DNA of 64,000 nucleotides from Planctomycetota bacterium (GTDB lineage: Bacteria; Planctomycetota; B15-G4): positions 1-64,000 of the forward strand of contig JAJDEQ010000183.1 of assembly GCA_029259695.1 (NCBI GenBank), written 5' to 3'. The notes under the pieces were generated by a model, which did no database searches, had not been told where the DNA came from, and saw nothing but the letters and a program-made list of their open reading frames with translations. Positions within the stretch are counted from its first letter, which is position 1; every line of letters begins with the position of its first letter. The position numbers were made by a program, and so were the translations under genes. Shown here one piece after another: positions 25,704 to 35,378 of this stretch.

Positions 25704-26968
25704 CCCCACGCTGGCGGCGGGTCGCGTTTCCGGTGCTCGCACTGGTCGTGATCCTGATCCTGGCGTCGACCCTCTCGTCGGTGTTGACGCCGGTTGCGGT
25801 CGCCGTGCTGCTGGCCGTGATCGTCAATCCGCTGGTGGGGGTGGTGGCGCGCTTCGGTCTGCCGCGCACCGCGACGGTGATCCTGCTCTACGTGATGTTC
25901 GGGTTGGTGCTCGCCTTGACCGCGTCGACGATCACGTCGCAGTTCCAACAGCTCGCCCGGGACCTCGGCGGGGAACCGTTCTACGGTGACAAGAACGGCG
26001 ACGGCCTGATCAACCTGGCGATCGGCCACGCGTCCGAGGCCGAGTTCGAGGATCTCGACGGCGATGGAGCCTACGACGCCGGGTCGCTCGTGGCGCTGGA
26101 ACAGTGGGTCAATCGGCAGCTCTCGCAACGCGGCGTGTTGTTCAGCACCAGCTCGACGCTGGACGAACTGCGCGTGTCGCTGCTGGAGAGCATGGGGGCC
26201 TTCGCCCGTCCGGCGAGCGATGTGCTGTCGCACTTCGTCGACCGACTCGCGGGGTGGGCGGGCGGGCTGGTCCAGCTGATCACCCTGCTGGTGCTGATCC
26301 CGTTCTATCTCTTCTTCTTCCTGGTCGAGTACCCGGCGATGTCGCGCCGAGCGCGCGAACTCGTGCCGCCGCGTTACCGGGAGCAGGTGGACCGGATCGC
26401 CCGCGACATCGGGACCGAACTCGTGGCCTTCCTGCGCGGGCGTCTCGCGTGCGGGCTGGCCAAGGCGCTGTTCCTGTTCATCGGCATGCTCTTCATCGGC
26501 ATCGATCACGCCATGCCGATCGCGTTGGCGACGGGCCTGCTGTCCCTGATCCCCGTGCTGGGGTTCATCGTGGGCGCGCTACCGGCTTCGGTGATCGCGC
26601 TCACCATGGCGGGTGGGGGAACCGAGACGCTGCTGCTGACGCTGGCGCTGTTCGGCGCGGGCGAGGCGCTCGAGGGCGCGGTGCTGTTCCCGCTGCTGCT
26701 GGGCAAGGAGACGGGGTTGCACCCGGTGGCACTGGTGGTCGTGCTGCTGTCCGGCGGCGTGCTGTTCGGCACGTTGGGGGTGGTGGTGGCGATCCCGCTG
26801 GCCTTGGTCTGCAAGGTGCTCTGGCGCGAGCTCGTGCGGCCGCTCTACCTGGATTGGGCGGCGCCGGTTCCCGGTGCTGCGGAGCGCGTGCCGGCTGCGT
26901 CGTCCGATGCGCCGGAGGCCACCGCGCCGACCGGGCCGCGGGGGGACACGATCGAGAAGGGGCCGTAG
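25700..26968 (+). CDS. AI-2E family transporter (TqsA/PerM-like permease) with DxDxDG loops
   Basis: A 422-residue polytopic membrane protein of the AI-2E/UPF0118 family, whose members export diverse small solutes. Hydrophobic segments lie at about 8-50, 57-80, 190-215, 255-300 and 305-380. The family hallmark region LATGLLSLIPVLGFIVGALPA is intact. The large soluble loop after the third segment is unusual. It contains two calcium-type loops, D97-x-N-x-D101-G and D118-x-D-x-D122-G, about 20 residues apart. The C-terminus is a short Ala/Pro tail. The gene overlaps the Minf_1886-type gene by 4 bp and ends in front of a strong hairpin shared with the convergent S41 protease gene. Confidence 0.87.
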   Translation: MTPRWRRVAFPVLALVVILILASTLSSVLTPVAVAVLLAVIVNPLVGVVARFGLPRTATVILLYVMFGLVLALTASTITSQFQQLARDLGGEPFYGDKNGDGLINLAIGHASEAEFEDLDGDGAYDAGSLVALEQWVNRQLSQRGVLFSTSSTLDELRVSLLESMGAFARPASDVLSHFVDRLAGWAGGLVQLITLLVLIPFYLFFFLVEYPAMSRRARELVPPRYREQVDRIARDIGTELVAFLRGRLACGLAKALFLFIGMLFIGIDHAMPIALATGLLSLIPVLGFIVGALPASVIALTMAGGGTETLLLTLALFGAGEALEGAVLFPLLLGKETGLHPVALVVVLLSGGVLFGTLGVVVAIPLALVCKVLWRELVRPLYLDWAAPVPGAAERVPAASSDAPEATAPTGPRGDTIEKGP

Positions 26969-26984
26969 GCGCCACGGCGGCGGA

Positions 26985-27015
26985 CCGGGGGCCCGCTTGC
27001 TGCGGGGCCCCCCGG
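26985..27015. terminator. GC-rich hairpin between convergent genes
   Basis: CCGGGGGCCCGC (26985-26996), loop TTGCT, and GCGGGGCCCCCCGG (27002-27015) pair along almost the whole length, with one or two bulged bases. It fills the 58-bp gap between the ends of the AI-2E-type and S41 genes and probably serves both directions. No T-run is present on either side. Confidence 0.6.
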
Positions 27016-27026
27016 CGCGCGTCGCC

Positions 27027-29369
27027 TCAGCGGGGCGTGTCCGCGTCCGCGAACGGCGCGTAGCTCTCGTGCGCGGTCATGTCGAGGGCCATCGTCGGCG
27101 CGAGTTGGCGGATCGCCTCCTGCAGTTGGAGGTCTTCCTGCCAGTCGCCGTATGCGAACTGTCCCGGGAAGGCCCGGCCGCGCACGTCGGCGACCTTGTC
27201 GCGCACCCACTTGTTGCGCAGCCAGAGTCGCACGGTCTCGTCGGGCAGCGGCGTGTCGAGGCTCGCACGGAAGGCGTCGAAACCGGGGTAGCGGCTGGTG
27301 TCGCGGTCGTCGCCGTCCGCCAGCGCGAAGATCAGGTCGGGGTCGGCCTGGAAGATCTCTTCGACGTAGCGCTCGAACGGATCGCGGAAGGGCTCGGTCG
27401 AGTCGGGAGCCTGCTCCTTGGCCTGGTCGTACTCGGTCCGCAGCTCGTTGTACAGCTGCGCCAGCTCGTAGTTCTCCCAACCCTGGAGACCGCCGCCGTA
27501 TTCCACGAGGACGTCGGGGGTCACCCCACCGTCCTCGACCACGCGGCCGTCGAAGTCGAGCTCGGTGTGGATCGAGCGTCCTGAGGGGAGGTAGTAGCGC
27601 GCGTTGGTGATCTTGACGTAGGCGCGGTAGGTGAACACGCCGTCCCCGTCGAGATCGATGTACTGGTCGTCCGGGTCGTAGGCCCCGTCGTAGTTCTTGT
27701 CCGTGGTGAGCGTGTCACCGGGTCGCGCTTCGAGCGCGTGCGCCTGCTGCACCGAACCCTTGCCGAAGGTCTTCTCGCCCACGACGATCGCCCGTCCGTG
27801 GTCCTGCAGGGCGCCGGCGACGATCTCGGACGCGCTCGCACTGCGCTCGTTGACGAGCATCACCAGCGGGCCGTCGTAGCGCAGCGACTGGATGCGGGCG
27901 TGGTAGTCGCGCTGCTGGACTCCGCGGCCCTTGGTGGACACGACGAGCCGGTCCTCTTCGATGAAGACCGAGGCCGTCTTCACGGCTTCTTCCAGGTAGC
28001 CGCCGCTGTTGTTGCGCAGGTCGAGCAGCATGCCCTCCATGCCTGCGCTGGCGAGCGCCTCGATCGCGTGGGACAGCTCGTCCGCGGTCTCTTCGGCGAA
28101 GCTCAGGATCTCCACCAGCCCGATGTTCCCGGGGAGCATCTCCCACTGGACGCTGGGGATGTGGATCACTTCGCGCTTGATCACGTACTTCTCGAACTCG
28201 GTCCAACCGGTGCGGTGCACGGTCACCGTGACCTCGGTCTCCGGCTCGCCTTTGAGGCGCTTGATGATGTCGTCGTTGCTGCGACCGCGGGTGTCCCAAC
28301 CGTCGACTTCGATGATGCGATCGCCGGTCATCAGGCCGGCGCGGTACGCGGGGCCGGAGTAGATCGGGCGGGTGATGGTGAAGACGTCGTCGACGGTGTC
28401 CACGTACGCGCCGATGCCGGCGTAGTTGCGGCGCAGGTCGAGGATCCAGCGCTCGTACTCCTTGGGAGAGAAGTAGGTCGAGTGCGGATCGAGCGACTGC
28501 AGCATGCCCCGGGCGGCGGCCGTGATCAGGCGTTCGCGGCCGTCCGGGTCGTCGAGCTTCTCGCCCACGAGGTGGTTGTCGATGATCTTCTGCATCAACT
28601 CGTCCAGCACGTCGAGCGAGCCGACGCCGCCGCGTTCGTCGCCGGTGCGGGCCGAGGAGGTCGGCCCCTGTTCGCTCTGCCGGAAGAGCTTCTCGAGGTA
28701 GTAGTCGATCTTGTCGGCGGTCTCGAGGTAGGCCCGGGCGAGTTGGCCGCGCGGCCCGGGGTCGGAGGAGAGCACCCGCAGGACGGGCCGCGCCGACTCG
28801 TAGTCCTTGATCTCCGCCAGGGCCAGGGCGCCCATGGCGCGGGTCTCGGGCGAGTCGCTCTTGAGCGTGTCGAGCAGGATCCGGCGCGCGACGAAGCGGT
28901 CCTTGCTGCGGCTCACCTGGTAGAGGGTGCGGGCCACGTCGATGCGCCGGTTGGCTTCGAGCGGGGCCTCGAGCATCTCGGACAGGGCCTTGGCGACCTT
29001 CGGCACGTCGCGGAAGGTCTGGTCGGCGAGGGCCGCGAGTGCGGCGGGGGCGTGCTCACCCTCGACCATGGGCAGCAGCACGTCCGCGGCTTCACCGCTG
29101 GCGTCGAGGTCGATCAGGGTGTCCGCGAGCACCAGCCGCACGGCCGGTGAACTGTCCTGGGCTGTTGCCACGAGGCGCGGGACCGCGACGACCGAGTCAC
29201 TGCGCGCCGCCTTGCGGAGTTCCTGGGCCAGCTCCCACGTGTCGGCGCCGTCGGCGCTCTCGAGGCGGAAGGTGATCTCGTCGAGCTGATCGGCGAGGTC
29301 ATCGAGCGGGGCGAACGGGGTCGCCGCGGGGCACAGGGCCAGGGTGGCGAGCAGGAGCAGCGTGCGCAT
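27027..29369 (-). CDS. S41 family C-terminal processing peptidase with PDZ domain and calcium-loop insertion
   Basis: A 780-residue exported serine protease. A signal peptide (1-~20) precedes a helical, HEAT-like region (~25-230). The Tsp/CtpA core comes next: a PDZ domain near 310-385, the catalytic serine S510 in VNERSASASEIVAGAL and the general-base lysine K537 in GEKTFGKGSVQ. Between that lysine motif and the conserved ITNARYYLPSGRSIH there is an insertion of about 30 residues holding D557-x-N-x-D561-G and D572-x-D-x-D576-G. About 165 further residues follow the core. The ATG at 29369 is preceded by AAGGGG at good spacing; upstream in-frame sequence belongs to the divergent moaC region. 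Confidence 0.9.
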   Translation of the reverse strand: MRTLLLLATLALCPAATPFAPLDDLADQLDEITFRLESADGADTWELAQELRKAARSDSVVAVPRLVATAQDSSPAVRLVLADTLIDLDASGEAADVLLPMVEGEHAPAALAALADQTFRDVPKVAKALSEMLEAPLEANRRIDVARTLYQVSRSKDRFVARRILLDTLKSDSPETRAMGALALAEIKDYESARPVLRVLSSDPGPRGQLARAYLETADKIDYYLEKLFRQSEQGPTSSARTGDERGGVGSLDVLDELMQKIIDNHLVGEKLDDPDGRERLITAAARGMLQSLDPHSTYFSPKEYERWILDLRRNYAGIGAYVDTVDDVFTITRPIYSGPAYRAGLMTGDRIIEVDGWDTRGRSNDDIIKRLKGEPETEVTVTVHRTGWTEFEKYVIKREVIHIPSVQWEMLPGNIGLVEILSFAEETADELSHAIEALASAGMEGMLLDLRNNSGGYLEEAVKTASVFIEEDRLVVSTKGRGVQQRDYHARIQSLRYDGPLVMLVNERSASASEIVAGALQDHGRAIVVGEKTFGKGSVQQAHALEARPGDTLTTDKNYDGAYDPDDQYIDLDGDGVFTYRAYVKITNARYYLPSGRSIHTELDFDGRVVEDGGVTPDVLVEYGGGLQGWENYELAQLYNELRTEYDQAKEQAPDSTEPFRDPFERYVEEIFQADPDLIFALADGDDRDTSRYPGFDAFRASLDTPLPDETVRLWLRNKWVRDKVADVRGRAFPGQFAYGDWQEDLQLQEAIRQLAPTMALDMTAHESYAPFADADTPR

Positions 29370-29507
29370 ACGGGGACCCCTTGGGAGGAGGAGGAGGCGG
29401 GCCACAGTTCGTATCGAGTCGCGAGGATGTTGGGCTGTAGGTCGCATCATAGCCAGTGTAGATAGCCCTCGCGTGGCAGGAACGGGACGTTCGCGCCGCT
29501 GCGCGGC

Positions 29508-29513
29508 TATCAT
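29508..29513 (+). promoter_or_regulatory. Candidate -10 element for moaC (leaderless arrangement)
   Basis: TATCAT lies seven bases before the ATG at 29521. GGGACG, 18 bp upstream of it, is a weak -35 (three of six). An in-frame ATG at 29512 overlaps this box and is therefore less likely to be the start. Confidence 0.4.
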
Positions 29514-29520
29514 GCGCCGC

Positions 29521-30003
29521 ATGGAATCCGGACTGTCCCACGTCGGCCCCGACGGCCACGCCCGCATGGTGGACGTGGGCGACAAGCCGGTCACCCGCCG
29601 CTCGGCCGTGGCCTCGGCCCGGGTCGTGATGCGGCCCGAGACCCTGCGCCTGGCGCTCAGCGGCGAGGGGCCCAAGGGCCCCGTGATCGAGACCGCCCGG
29701 ATCGCCGGGATCCAGGCTGCCAAACGCACCTCGGACCTGGTGCCCTTCTGCCATCCGCTCCCGATCGACGCCGCCGACGTTCGCATCGAGGCGCGAGGGG
29801 ACGACGCCCTGGCGATCACCGCGCAGGTCGACGCGACCTGGCGCACCGGCGTCGAGATGGAGGCGCTGACCGCCGCCGCCGCCGCCGCCCTGACGCTGAT
29901 CGACATGCTCAAGGCGGTCGAGAAGGGGCTGGTTGTCGAGACCCTGCAGCTCGAGCAGAAGTCTGGCGGGCGCAGCGGCCCCTGGCGCCGGGGCGAGCGA
30001 TGA
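29521..30003 (+). CDS. moaC: Cyclic pyranopterin monophosphate synthase MoaC
   Basis: Second enzyme of molybdenum-cofactor synthesis, forming cyclic pyranopterin monophosphate from the MoaA product. The 160-residue protein shows the family motifs: MVDVGDKPVTRRSAVA (16-31), AAKRTSDLVPFCHPLPI with C77-H78-P79, GVEMEALTAAAAAALTLIDM (110-129), D128 and K131. The C-terminus departs from the usual K-S-G-G-R-S-G by adding P-W-R-R-G-E-R. The gene is divergent from the S41 protease and overlaps mogA by 4 bp. No moaA is in the window. Confidence 0.96.
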   Translation: MESGLSHVGPDGHARMVDVGDKPVTRRSAVASARVVMRPETLRLALSGEGPKGPVIETARIAGIQAAKRTSDLVPFCHPLPIDAADVRIEARGDDALAITAQVDATWRTGVEMEALTAAAAAALTLIDMLKAVEKGLVVETLQLEQKSGGRSGPWRRGER

Positions 30004-30542
30004 TCCGAGCCCGGCTGTTGTTGGCGTCGGACCGCGTCTCGCGCGGCGAGCGTGAGGACCGGACGGCCGCCGGTGTGCGCGAGGTGCTGGCCGAGGCGGG
30101 GGTGGAACTCGAGCGCGTGGTGGCGCTGCCCGACGAGTGCGAGGTCCTGGCAGCGGGCATGCGCGAGGCCAGCCTCAGCGTGCAACTGGTCCTCACCAGC
30201 GGCGGCACGGGCATCGGCCCGAGGGACGTGACGCCCGAGGCGACGCGCCTCGTGATCGACCGGGAGGTGCCCGGGCTCGGCGAGGCCATGCGGGCGACGT
30301 CGCTCGCTGCGGTCCCCACGGCGGCCCTTTCCCGGGCGATCGCCGGGACCTGCGGCAGGGCCCTGGTGGTGAACCTCCCGGGCAGCCCGGGGGGCGCGCG
30401 AGAGTGCCTGCAGGCGGTCCTGCCGGCGCTGCTCCACGGGGTCTCGCTGCTGGCCGGCGCCGTGGCGGACTGCGCCGAGGAACTGGGTGCCGGGGGGGCC
30501 GCTCCCGGGCCGGGTTCTCGTCCCGGTGGTGCGTCGGGCTAG
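30000..30542 (+). CDS. mogA: Molybdopterin adenylyltransferase (MogA/MoaB family)
   Basis: Activates molybdopterin by adenylylation before metal insertion. The 180-residue product has the MoCF-fold motifs: LLLASDRVSRGEREDRT at the N-terminus, LVLTSGGTGIGPRDVTPEAT in the middle, and VVNLPGSPGGARECL near the C-terminus. Whether it is a MogA or MoaB orthologue cannot be settled by eye; both share these motifs. A Gly/Pro-rich tail of ~20 residues is extra. It overlaps moaC by 4 bp, so the two are surely co-expressed. Confidence 0.93.
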   Translation: MIRARLLLASDRVSRGEREDRTAAGVREVLAEAGVELERVVALPDECEVLAAGMREASLSVQLVLTSGGTGIGPRDVTPEATRLVIDREVPGLGEAMRATSLAAVPTAALSRAIAGTCGRALVVNLPGSPGGARECLQAVLPALLHGVSLLAGAVADCAEELGAGGAAPGPGSRPGGASG

Positions 30543-30586
30543 AATCCGCGGCCCGTCGTCCTCCCGGACCGAGGTTCGAACAGCGC

Positions 30587-31213
30587 ATGACACGGCAGAC
30601 CGTTTCCCAGGCAGTGGCCATGCTCGTGGTCATCTGGTCACTCTTCCGCTGGTGGCCCCACGAGAACTACCGCGGCCTGCCCGACTACACCTTCGGGCGC
30701 GGCGATCCCCAGATGATGCTCAGCGTCGACGACCTGGTCGCCAGCGACATGGAGGCCAAGGTGCGCGTGCGCGGCGTGATCCGCGGACTCGTGCGGGGCT
30801 TCTCCCAGCTGTACCAGGCGCGCTGGATGGAGCTGCTGCGCCATGCGCGCACGGTGCGCATGCAGGGCGAGCGCGCCGACGTGGTCCACCTCAAGGGCAT
30901 GCCCGGCAACGACTGGTACATGCTCGCGTACTACCTCTATCCGTTGCGTTGCGTCGGTGATCCCTACGAGGACGGCGGATCGGTGAAGGAGCCCACCTTG
31001 CCCGAGGCTCAGTGGGCCATCACCGGCGGCAAGATCCCGCGCTACTGGCGCATCGGCGATGCGGACGCGGAGGTGCCCTTCCCGGGCGACGAGGACGTGG
31101 GTGAGGGCGTGCTGCGGGAGAGCGACCTGGTGCAGCCGGCGCAATCCGCCGGGAGTGGGCCGGGGCAGGGCCGGGGCGGGCCGCAGCCAGGCGGCCGGCG
31201 CCGGGGTCGCTGA
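30587..31213 (+). CDS. Conserved-looking hypothetical protein with N-terminal membrane segment
   Basis: Not recognised. The 208-residue protein has a short hydrophobic stretch at about 6-20 (VSQAVAMLVVIWSLFRWW). A charged, mostly soluble region follows, with two tryptophan/tyrosine-rich motifs: LYQARWMELLRHARTV and PGNDWYMLAYYLYPLRCVGDPYE. The last ~30 residues are Gly/Arg/Gln-rich and basic. A TAGAAT box about 40 bases upstream may be its -10 element. It is followed after one base by a polytopic membrane protein gene. The aromatic D-W-Y...Y-L-Y-P pattern suggests a membrane-surface partner of that protein, but this is only a guess from context. Confidence 0.6.
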   Translation: MTRQTVSQAVAMLVVIWSLFRWWPHENYRGLPDYTFGRGDPQMMLSVDDLVASDMEAKVRVRGVIRGLVRGFSQLYQARWMELLRHARTVRMQGERADVVHLKGMPGNDWYMLAYYLYPLRCVGDPYEDGGSVKEPTLPEAQWAITGGKIPRYWRIGDADAEVPFPGDEDVGEGVLRESDLVQPAQSAGSGPGQGRGGPQPGGRRRGR

Positions 31214-31214
31214 C

Positions 31215-32657
31215 GTGCTCGAACTCGCGCTGACGTTGGTGGTGTGCCTCGTCCTCGGGCGACTGGTCGACAGGTCGCTGTTGGGACGTCCCGGTGTGGG
31301 CTGGATCGAGGCCTTCGGCCGGGGGCTCATGCTGGGCTTCGGCACGGTCGGGGTGTTGTCCATGCTGCTCGACATGCTGCGCCTCCCGGTGGGGCTCGTG
31401 TCGCTGGGTCTCGCGCTCGGCCTGACGGCCTTGGTGCTGTTGCTCCTGGGCAGGGGCACCGCGCGGCAGGCGACTCCTCGGACGGTGTGGCCGGCAGGCG
31501 GGCTCGAGTGGACGGCGCTCGGCGTGATGGCAGCGATCACGCTGGTGTCGCTCGCGTTGGTCGTGCGCTCGGGGTGGCTGCGGCCGACCTTCCAGTTCGA
31601 TGCCGTCACGCGCTGGATGTTCAAGACCAAGGCCCTGTTCGAGGACGGCACGCTGCGCGGAGCTGTCTCAACTGACCCCGGCTTCTGGTTCACGCACCAG
31701 CAGTACCCGCCGCTGGTCGCCCATGTGGCCGCGCTGCCCGCGTACGTCTCGGGCGTCTGGGAGGACCGCATCACGTCGGCGATATACCCGTGGTACGCCG
31801 TGGCCATCGCGGCCGTGGCCTATGGTGCCGTGGCCCGTCGCGCGGGGGCGCTGATCGGCTGCTTCGCGGCGACCTGGGTGGCGACGCTGCCCCTGATCGC
31901 CTACCTGGCCGGGCCCCCTCCCGGTGCCGGCGCCTTCTCCGCGCTGGCCGACATTCCGCTGGCACTCTTCGTCTTGGGAGCTGGTTTGGCGGCGCACGAC
32001 CTGGTCCAGGGCGAGCGCCCGCGAGCAGGCCTCGAACTGGGATTGCTGCTGGGTTTCGGCGCGCTCACCAAGAACGAGGGATTGCCCTTCGTCGTCGCGC
32101 TCACGCTGGCGCTGCTGGTCTGTCGCCGGCGGCTGCCCTGGCGCGCGGCCCTGGCCCCGGTCGGCCTGGCGCTGCTGCTCTACGTGGGCCTGTGGGGCTG
32201 GCTGTCATCGAGCTTCCCGGCACTGGACGAGAACTACTGGGGGCGCATGCACGGCGATGCACTGCGCCAGGGGCTGGAGCGCATCCCCCTGATCGCCACG
32301 GCATTCGCGCTCCACATGGCCGACATGCGCCAGTGGAACATCACCTGGGTGGCCGTGGCGGTCCTGTTCGCCGTGGGCTGGCCGTCGCTGCGGCGGCTTC
32401 CGGGGCTCAAGCTGGTCCTGATCGCCGTGATCCTGCAACTCGGTGCCTACGCCTTTGCCTATCTGATCACCGGCTGGTCGAGTCCCCGTGCCGAGGCGGT
32501 CATGTCGGGGGACGACCCGCTCGAGGTCCTGTTCGTGCTCACGCTGGGGCGGCTGCTGCTGCACGTGGCCCCCCTGGCCATCGTCGGCGGCATCCTGGCG
32601 TCCCCTTTGGGCCGACCGGCGGCCGACCCGCCGGGGACACCCGCCCACTCGGGTTGA
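31215..32657 (+). CDS. Polytopic membrane protein, GT-C glycosyltransferase-like
   Basis: A 480-residue integral membrane protein with about 11 hydrophobic segments across its length. The first large loop contains FDAVTRWMFKTKALFEDGTL and FWFTHQQYPPLVAHVAALPAY. Loops of this sort with an acidic residue and aromatic Tyr-Pro-Pro occur in family-39/GT-C-like transferases that use polyprenyl-phosphate sugars. A second loop holds ALDENYWGRMHGDALRQGL. A definite catalytic D-E pair near the N-terminus, as in canonical GT39 members, is not seen, so the assignment is tentative. GTG start one base after the upstream gene's stop; efp follows after ~50 bp. Confidence 0.6.
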   Translation: MLELALTLVVCLVLGRLVDRSLLGRPGVGWIEAFGRGLMLGFGTVGVLSMLLDMLRLPVGLVSLGLALGLTALVLLLLGRGTARQATPRTVWPAGGLEWTALGVMAAITLVSLALVVRSGWLRPTFQFDAVTRWMFKTKALFEDGTLRGAVSTDPGFWFTHQQYPPLVAHVAALPAYVSGVWEDRITSAIYPWYAVAIAAVAYGAVARRAGALIGCFAATWVATLPLIAYLAGPPPGAGAFSALADIPLALFVLGAGLAAHDLVQGERPRAGLELGLLLGFGALTKNEGLPFVVALTLALLVCRRRLPWRAALAPVGLALLLYVGLWGWLSSSFPALDENYWGRMHGDALRQGLERIPLIATAFALHMADMRQWNITWVAVAVLFAVGWPSLRRLPGLKLVLIAVILQLGAYAFAYLITGWSSPRAEAVMSGDDPLEVLFVLTLGRLLLHVAPLAIVGGILASPLGRPAADPPGTPAHSG

Positions 32658-32709
32658 TTCGCGCCGAGGGGGCCGGTTCAATGTCGGGCTCTCCAACAGC
32701 CGGGGCGTC

Positions 32710-33285
32710 ATGGTCACGATCTCCACCAATCAGTTCTCCAACGGCATCACGCTGCGAATCGACGGCGTCCTGTTCGACATCGTCGACTTCCAGTTCGTCA
32801 AACCCGGCAAGGGCGGCGCCTTCGTACGCACCAAGCTCCGGAATCTGAAGACCGGCGGCGCCAAGGAGGTCACCTTCGACAGCAAGGCCAAGGTCGAACA
32901 GGCCATCGTCGACAAGAACGACATGGAGTACCTCTACCGGGAGGGCTCCAACTACATGTTCATGGATCCGGAGACGTACGATCAGATCCCGATCAACGAG
33001 GATCAGGTCAAGCACATGCTGGACTACCTGAAGGAGAACACCACCTGTCAGTTCAAGACGTGCGATGGTGAAGTGATCTCCATCTCGCTGCCGAACCACA
33101 TGGTGTTCCACGTCACGGAGACGACCCCCTGGGTCAAGGGCAGCACCGCCGCCGGCGGCAACAAGCCGGCGACGATCGACACCGGAGCCGTGATCCAGGT
33201 TCCGGTCTACCTGAACCCAGGTGAGTACGTGCGCGTCGACACGCGTACCGGCGAGTACGTCGATCGGGTCAAGGCACCCGAGTAG
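32710..33285 (+). CDS. efp: Translation elongation factor P
   Basis: EF-P binds near the ribosomal E site and relieves stalling at consecutive prolines. The 191-residue product keeps all three beta-barrel domains. The modified-residue loop reads KPGKGGAF, with the lysine at position 34, exactly as in E. coli EF-P, so a lysine-type modification is possible; the modifying genes are not in the window. The C-terminal signature GAVIQVPVYLNPGEYVRVDT is present. The ATG at 32710 is the family start. accB and accC follow, an efp-accB-accC order known in several phyla. Confidence 0.97.
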   Translation: MVTISTNQFSNGITLRIDGVLFDIVDFQFVKPGKGGAFVRTKLRNLKTGGAKEVTFDSKAKVEQAIVDKNDMEYLYREGSNYMFMDPETYDQIPINEDQVKHMLDYLKENTTCQFKTCDGEVISISLPNHMVFHVTETTPWVKGSTAAGGNKPATIDTGAVIQVPVYLNPGEYVRVDTRTGEYVDRVKAPE

Positions 33286-33363
33286 ACGGAGTCCGAGCAG
33301 GAATCCGAAGAGCAGGCCCGGGGGTGCCCCCCCGTCATCACCCCGGGAAGCGGAGGAGTGTCG

Positions 33364-33963
33364 GTGGCTGCACGCAAGAAGAGCACGCGCAAGACAGGTA
33401 CGCGGAAGAAGGCGACGCGGCGCAAGGCGCCCGCTCGCAAGGCGGCCAAGCGTCGCGCGACCAGGAAGAAGCCCAGCGTCGGGTCCACCGCGGACGCCGC
33501 CGGGGAGCAGGTGTTCCCGGAAGTGGAGGCTCTGGTCGAACTCATGGAGCGGCACCAGCTGCTTGAGCTCGAGTATCGCGTGTCGCCCGACGGCGGTCGC
33601 GACATCCGCCTGGCGCGCCTGGGCGCGGCTTCCGCCGGCGCGCCGGTGGTCAGCGCGGCGCCGGCGCCGGCCGTGGCTGCCCCTGCGGCGGAAGCGGCCC
33701 CCGCGGCCCCGGCGGACCCCGACCTGCATGCGTTCAAGTCCCCGATGGTGGGCACCTTCTACAGGGCGACCAGCCCGGAGGCCTCGCCCTTCATGAGCGT
33801 CGGTGACACCGTGGAGGAGGCCACGACGGTGTGCATCATCGAGGCCATGAAGGTGATGAACGAGATCACGCCGGATGCCCGCGGAGAGATCGTCTCGATC
33901 GAGGTCGAGAACGGCGAGGCCGTGGAGTTCGGGCAGACGCTCTTCCTCATGCGGTTGCTCTAG
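33364..33963 (+). CDS. accB: Acetyl-CoA carboxylase biotin carboxyl carrier protein with basic H1-like N-terminal tail
   Basis: Carries the biotin that shuttles CO2 in the first step of fatty-acid synthesis. Residues ~120-199 form the biotinyl domain, with E-A-M-K-V-M (biotin on K163). Residues ~48-90 resemble the N-terminal BCCP domain, followed by an Ala/Pro-rich hinge. The unusual part is residues 1-37, a run of Lys, Arg, Ala and Thr like a histone tail, which normal BCCPs lack. GGAGGA lies 6 bases before the GTG at 33364; a GTG two codons earlier is the alternative start. accC starts 6 bp after the stop. Mature length 199 is longer than the usual ~155-165. Confidence 0.92.
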   Translation: MAARKKSTRKTGTRKKATRRKAPARKAAKRRATRKKPSVGSTADAAGEQVFPEVEALVELMERHQLLELEYRVSPDGGRDIRLARLGAASAGAPVVSAAPAPAVAAPAAEAAPAAPADPDLHAFKSPMVGTFYRATSPEASPFMSVGDTVEEATTVCIIEAMKVMNEITPDARGEIVSIEVENGEAVEFGQTLFLMRLL

Positions 33964-33969
33964 GTCTCC

Positions 33970-35322
<1,353 letters not shown>

Positions 35323-35378
35323 CCGATCCCCCGACGGGTCCGCCGCTCGCTCTCCCCCGACTCCTGACTGCAGGCACC

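Noticed and set aside
29512-29514. Upstream ATG as the moaC start
   Set aside because: It lies inside the TATCAT box that would act as -10 and has no ribosome-binding site. The ATG at 29521 fits the box spacing and the family.
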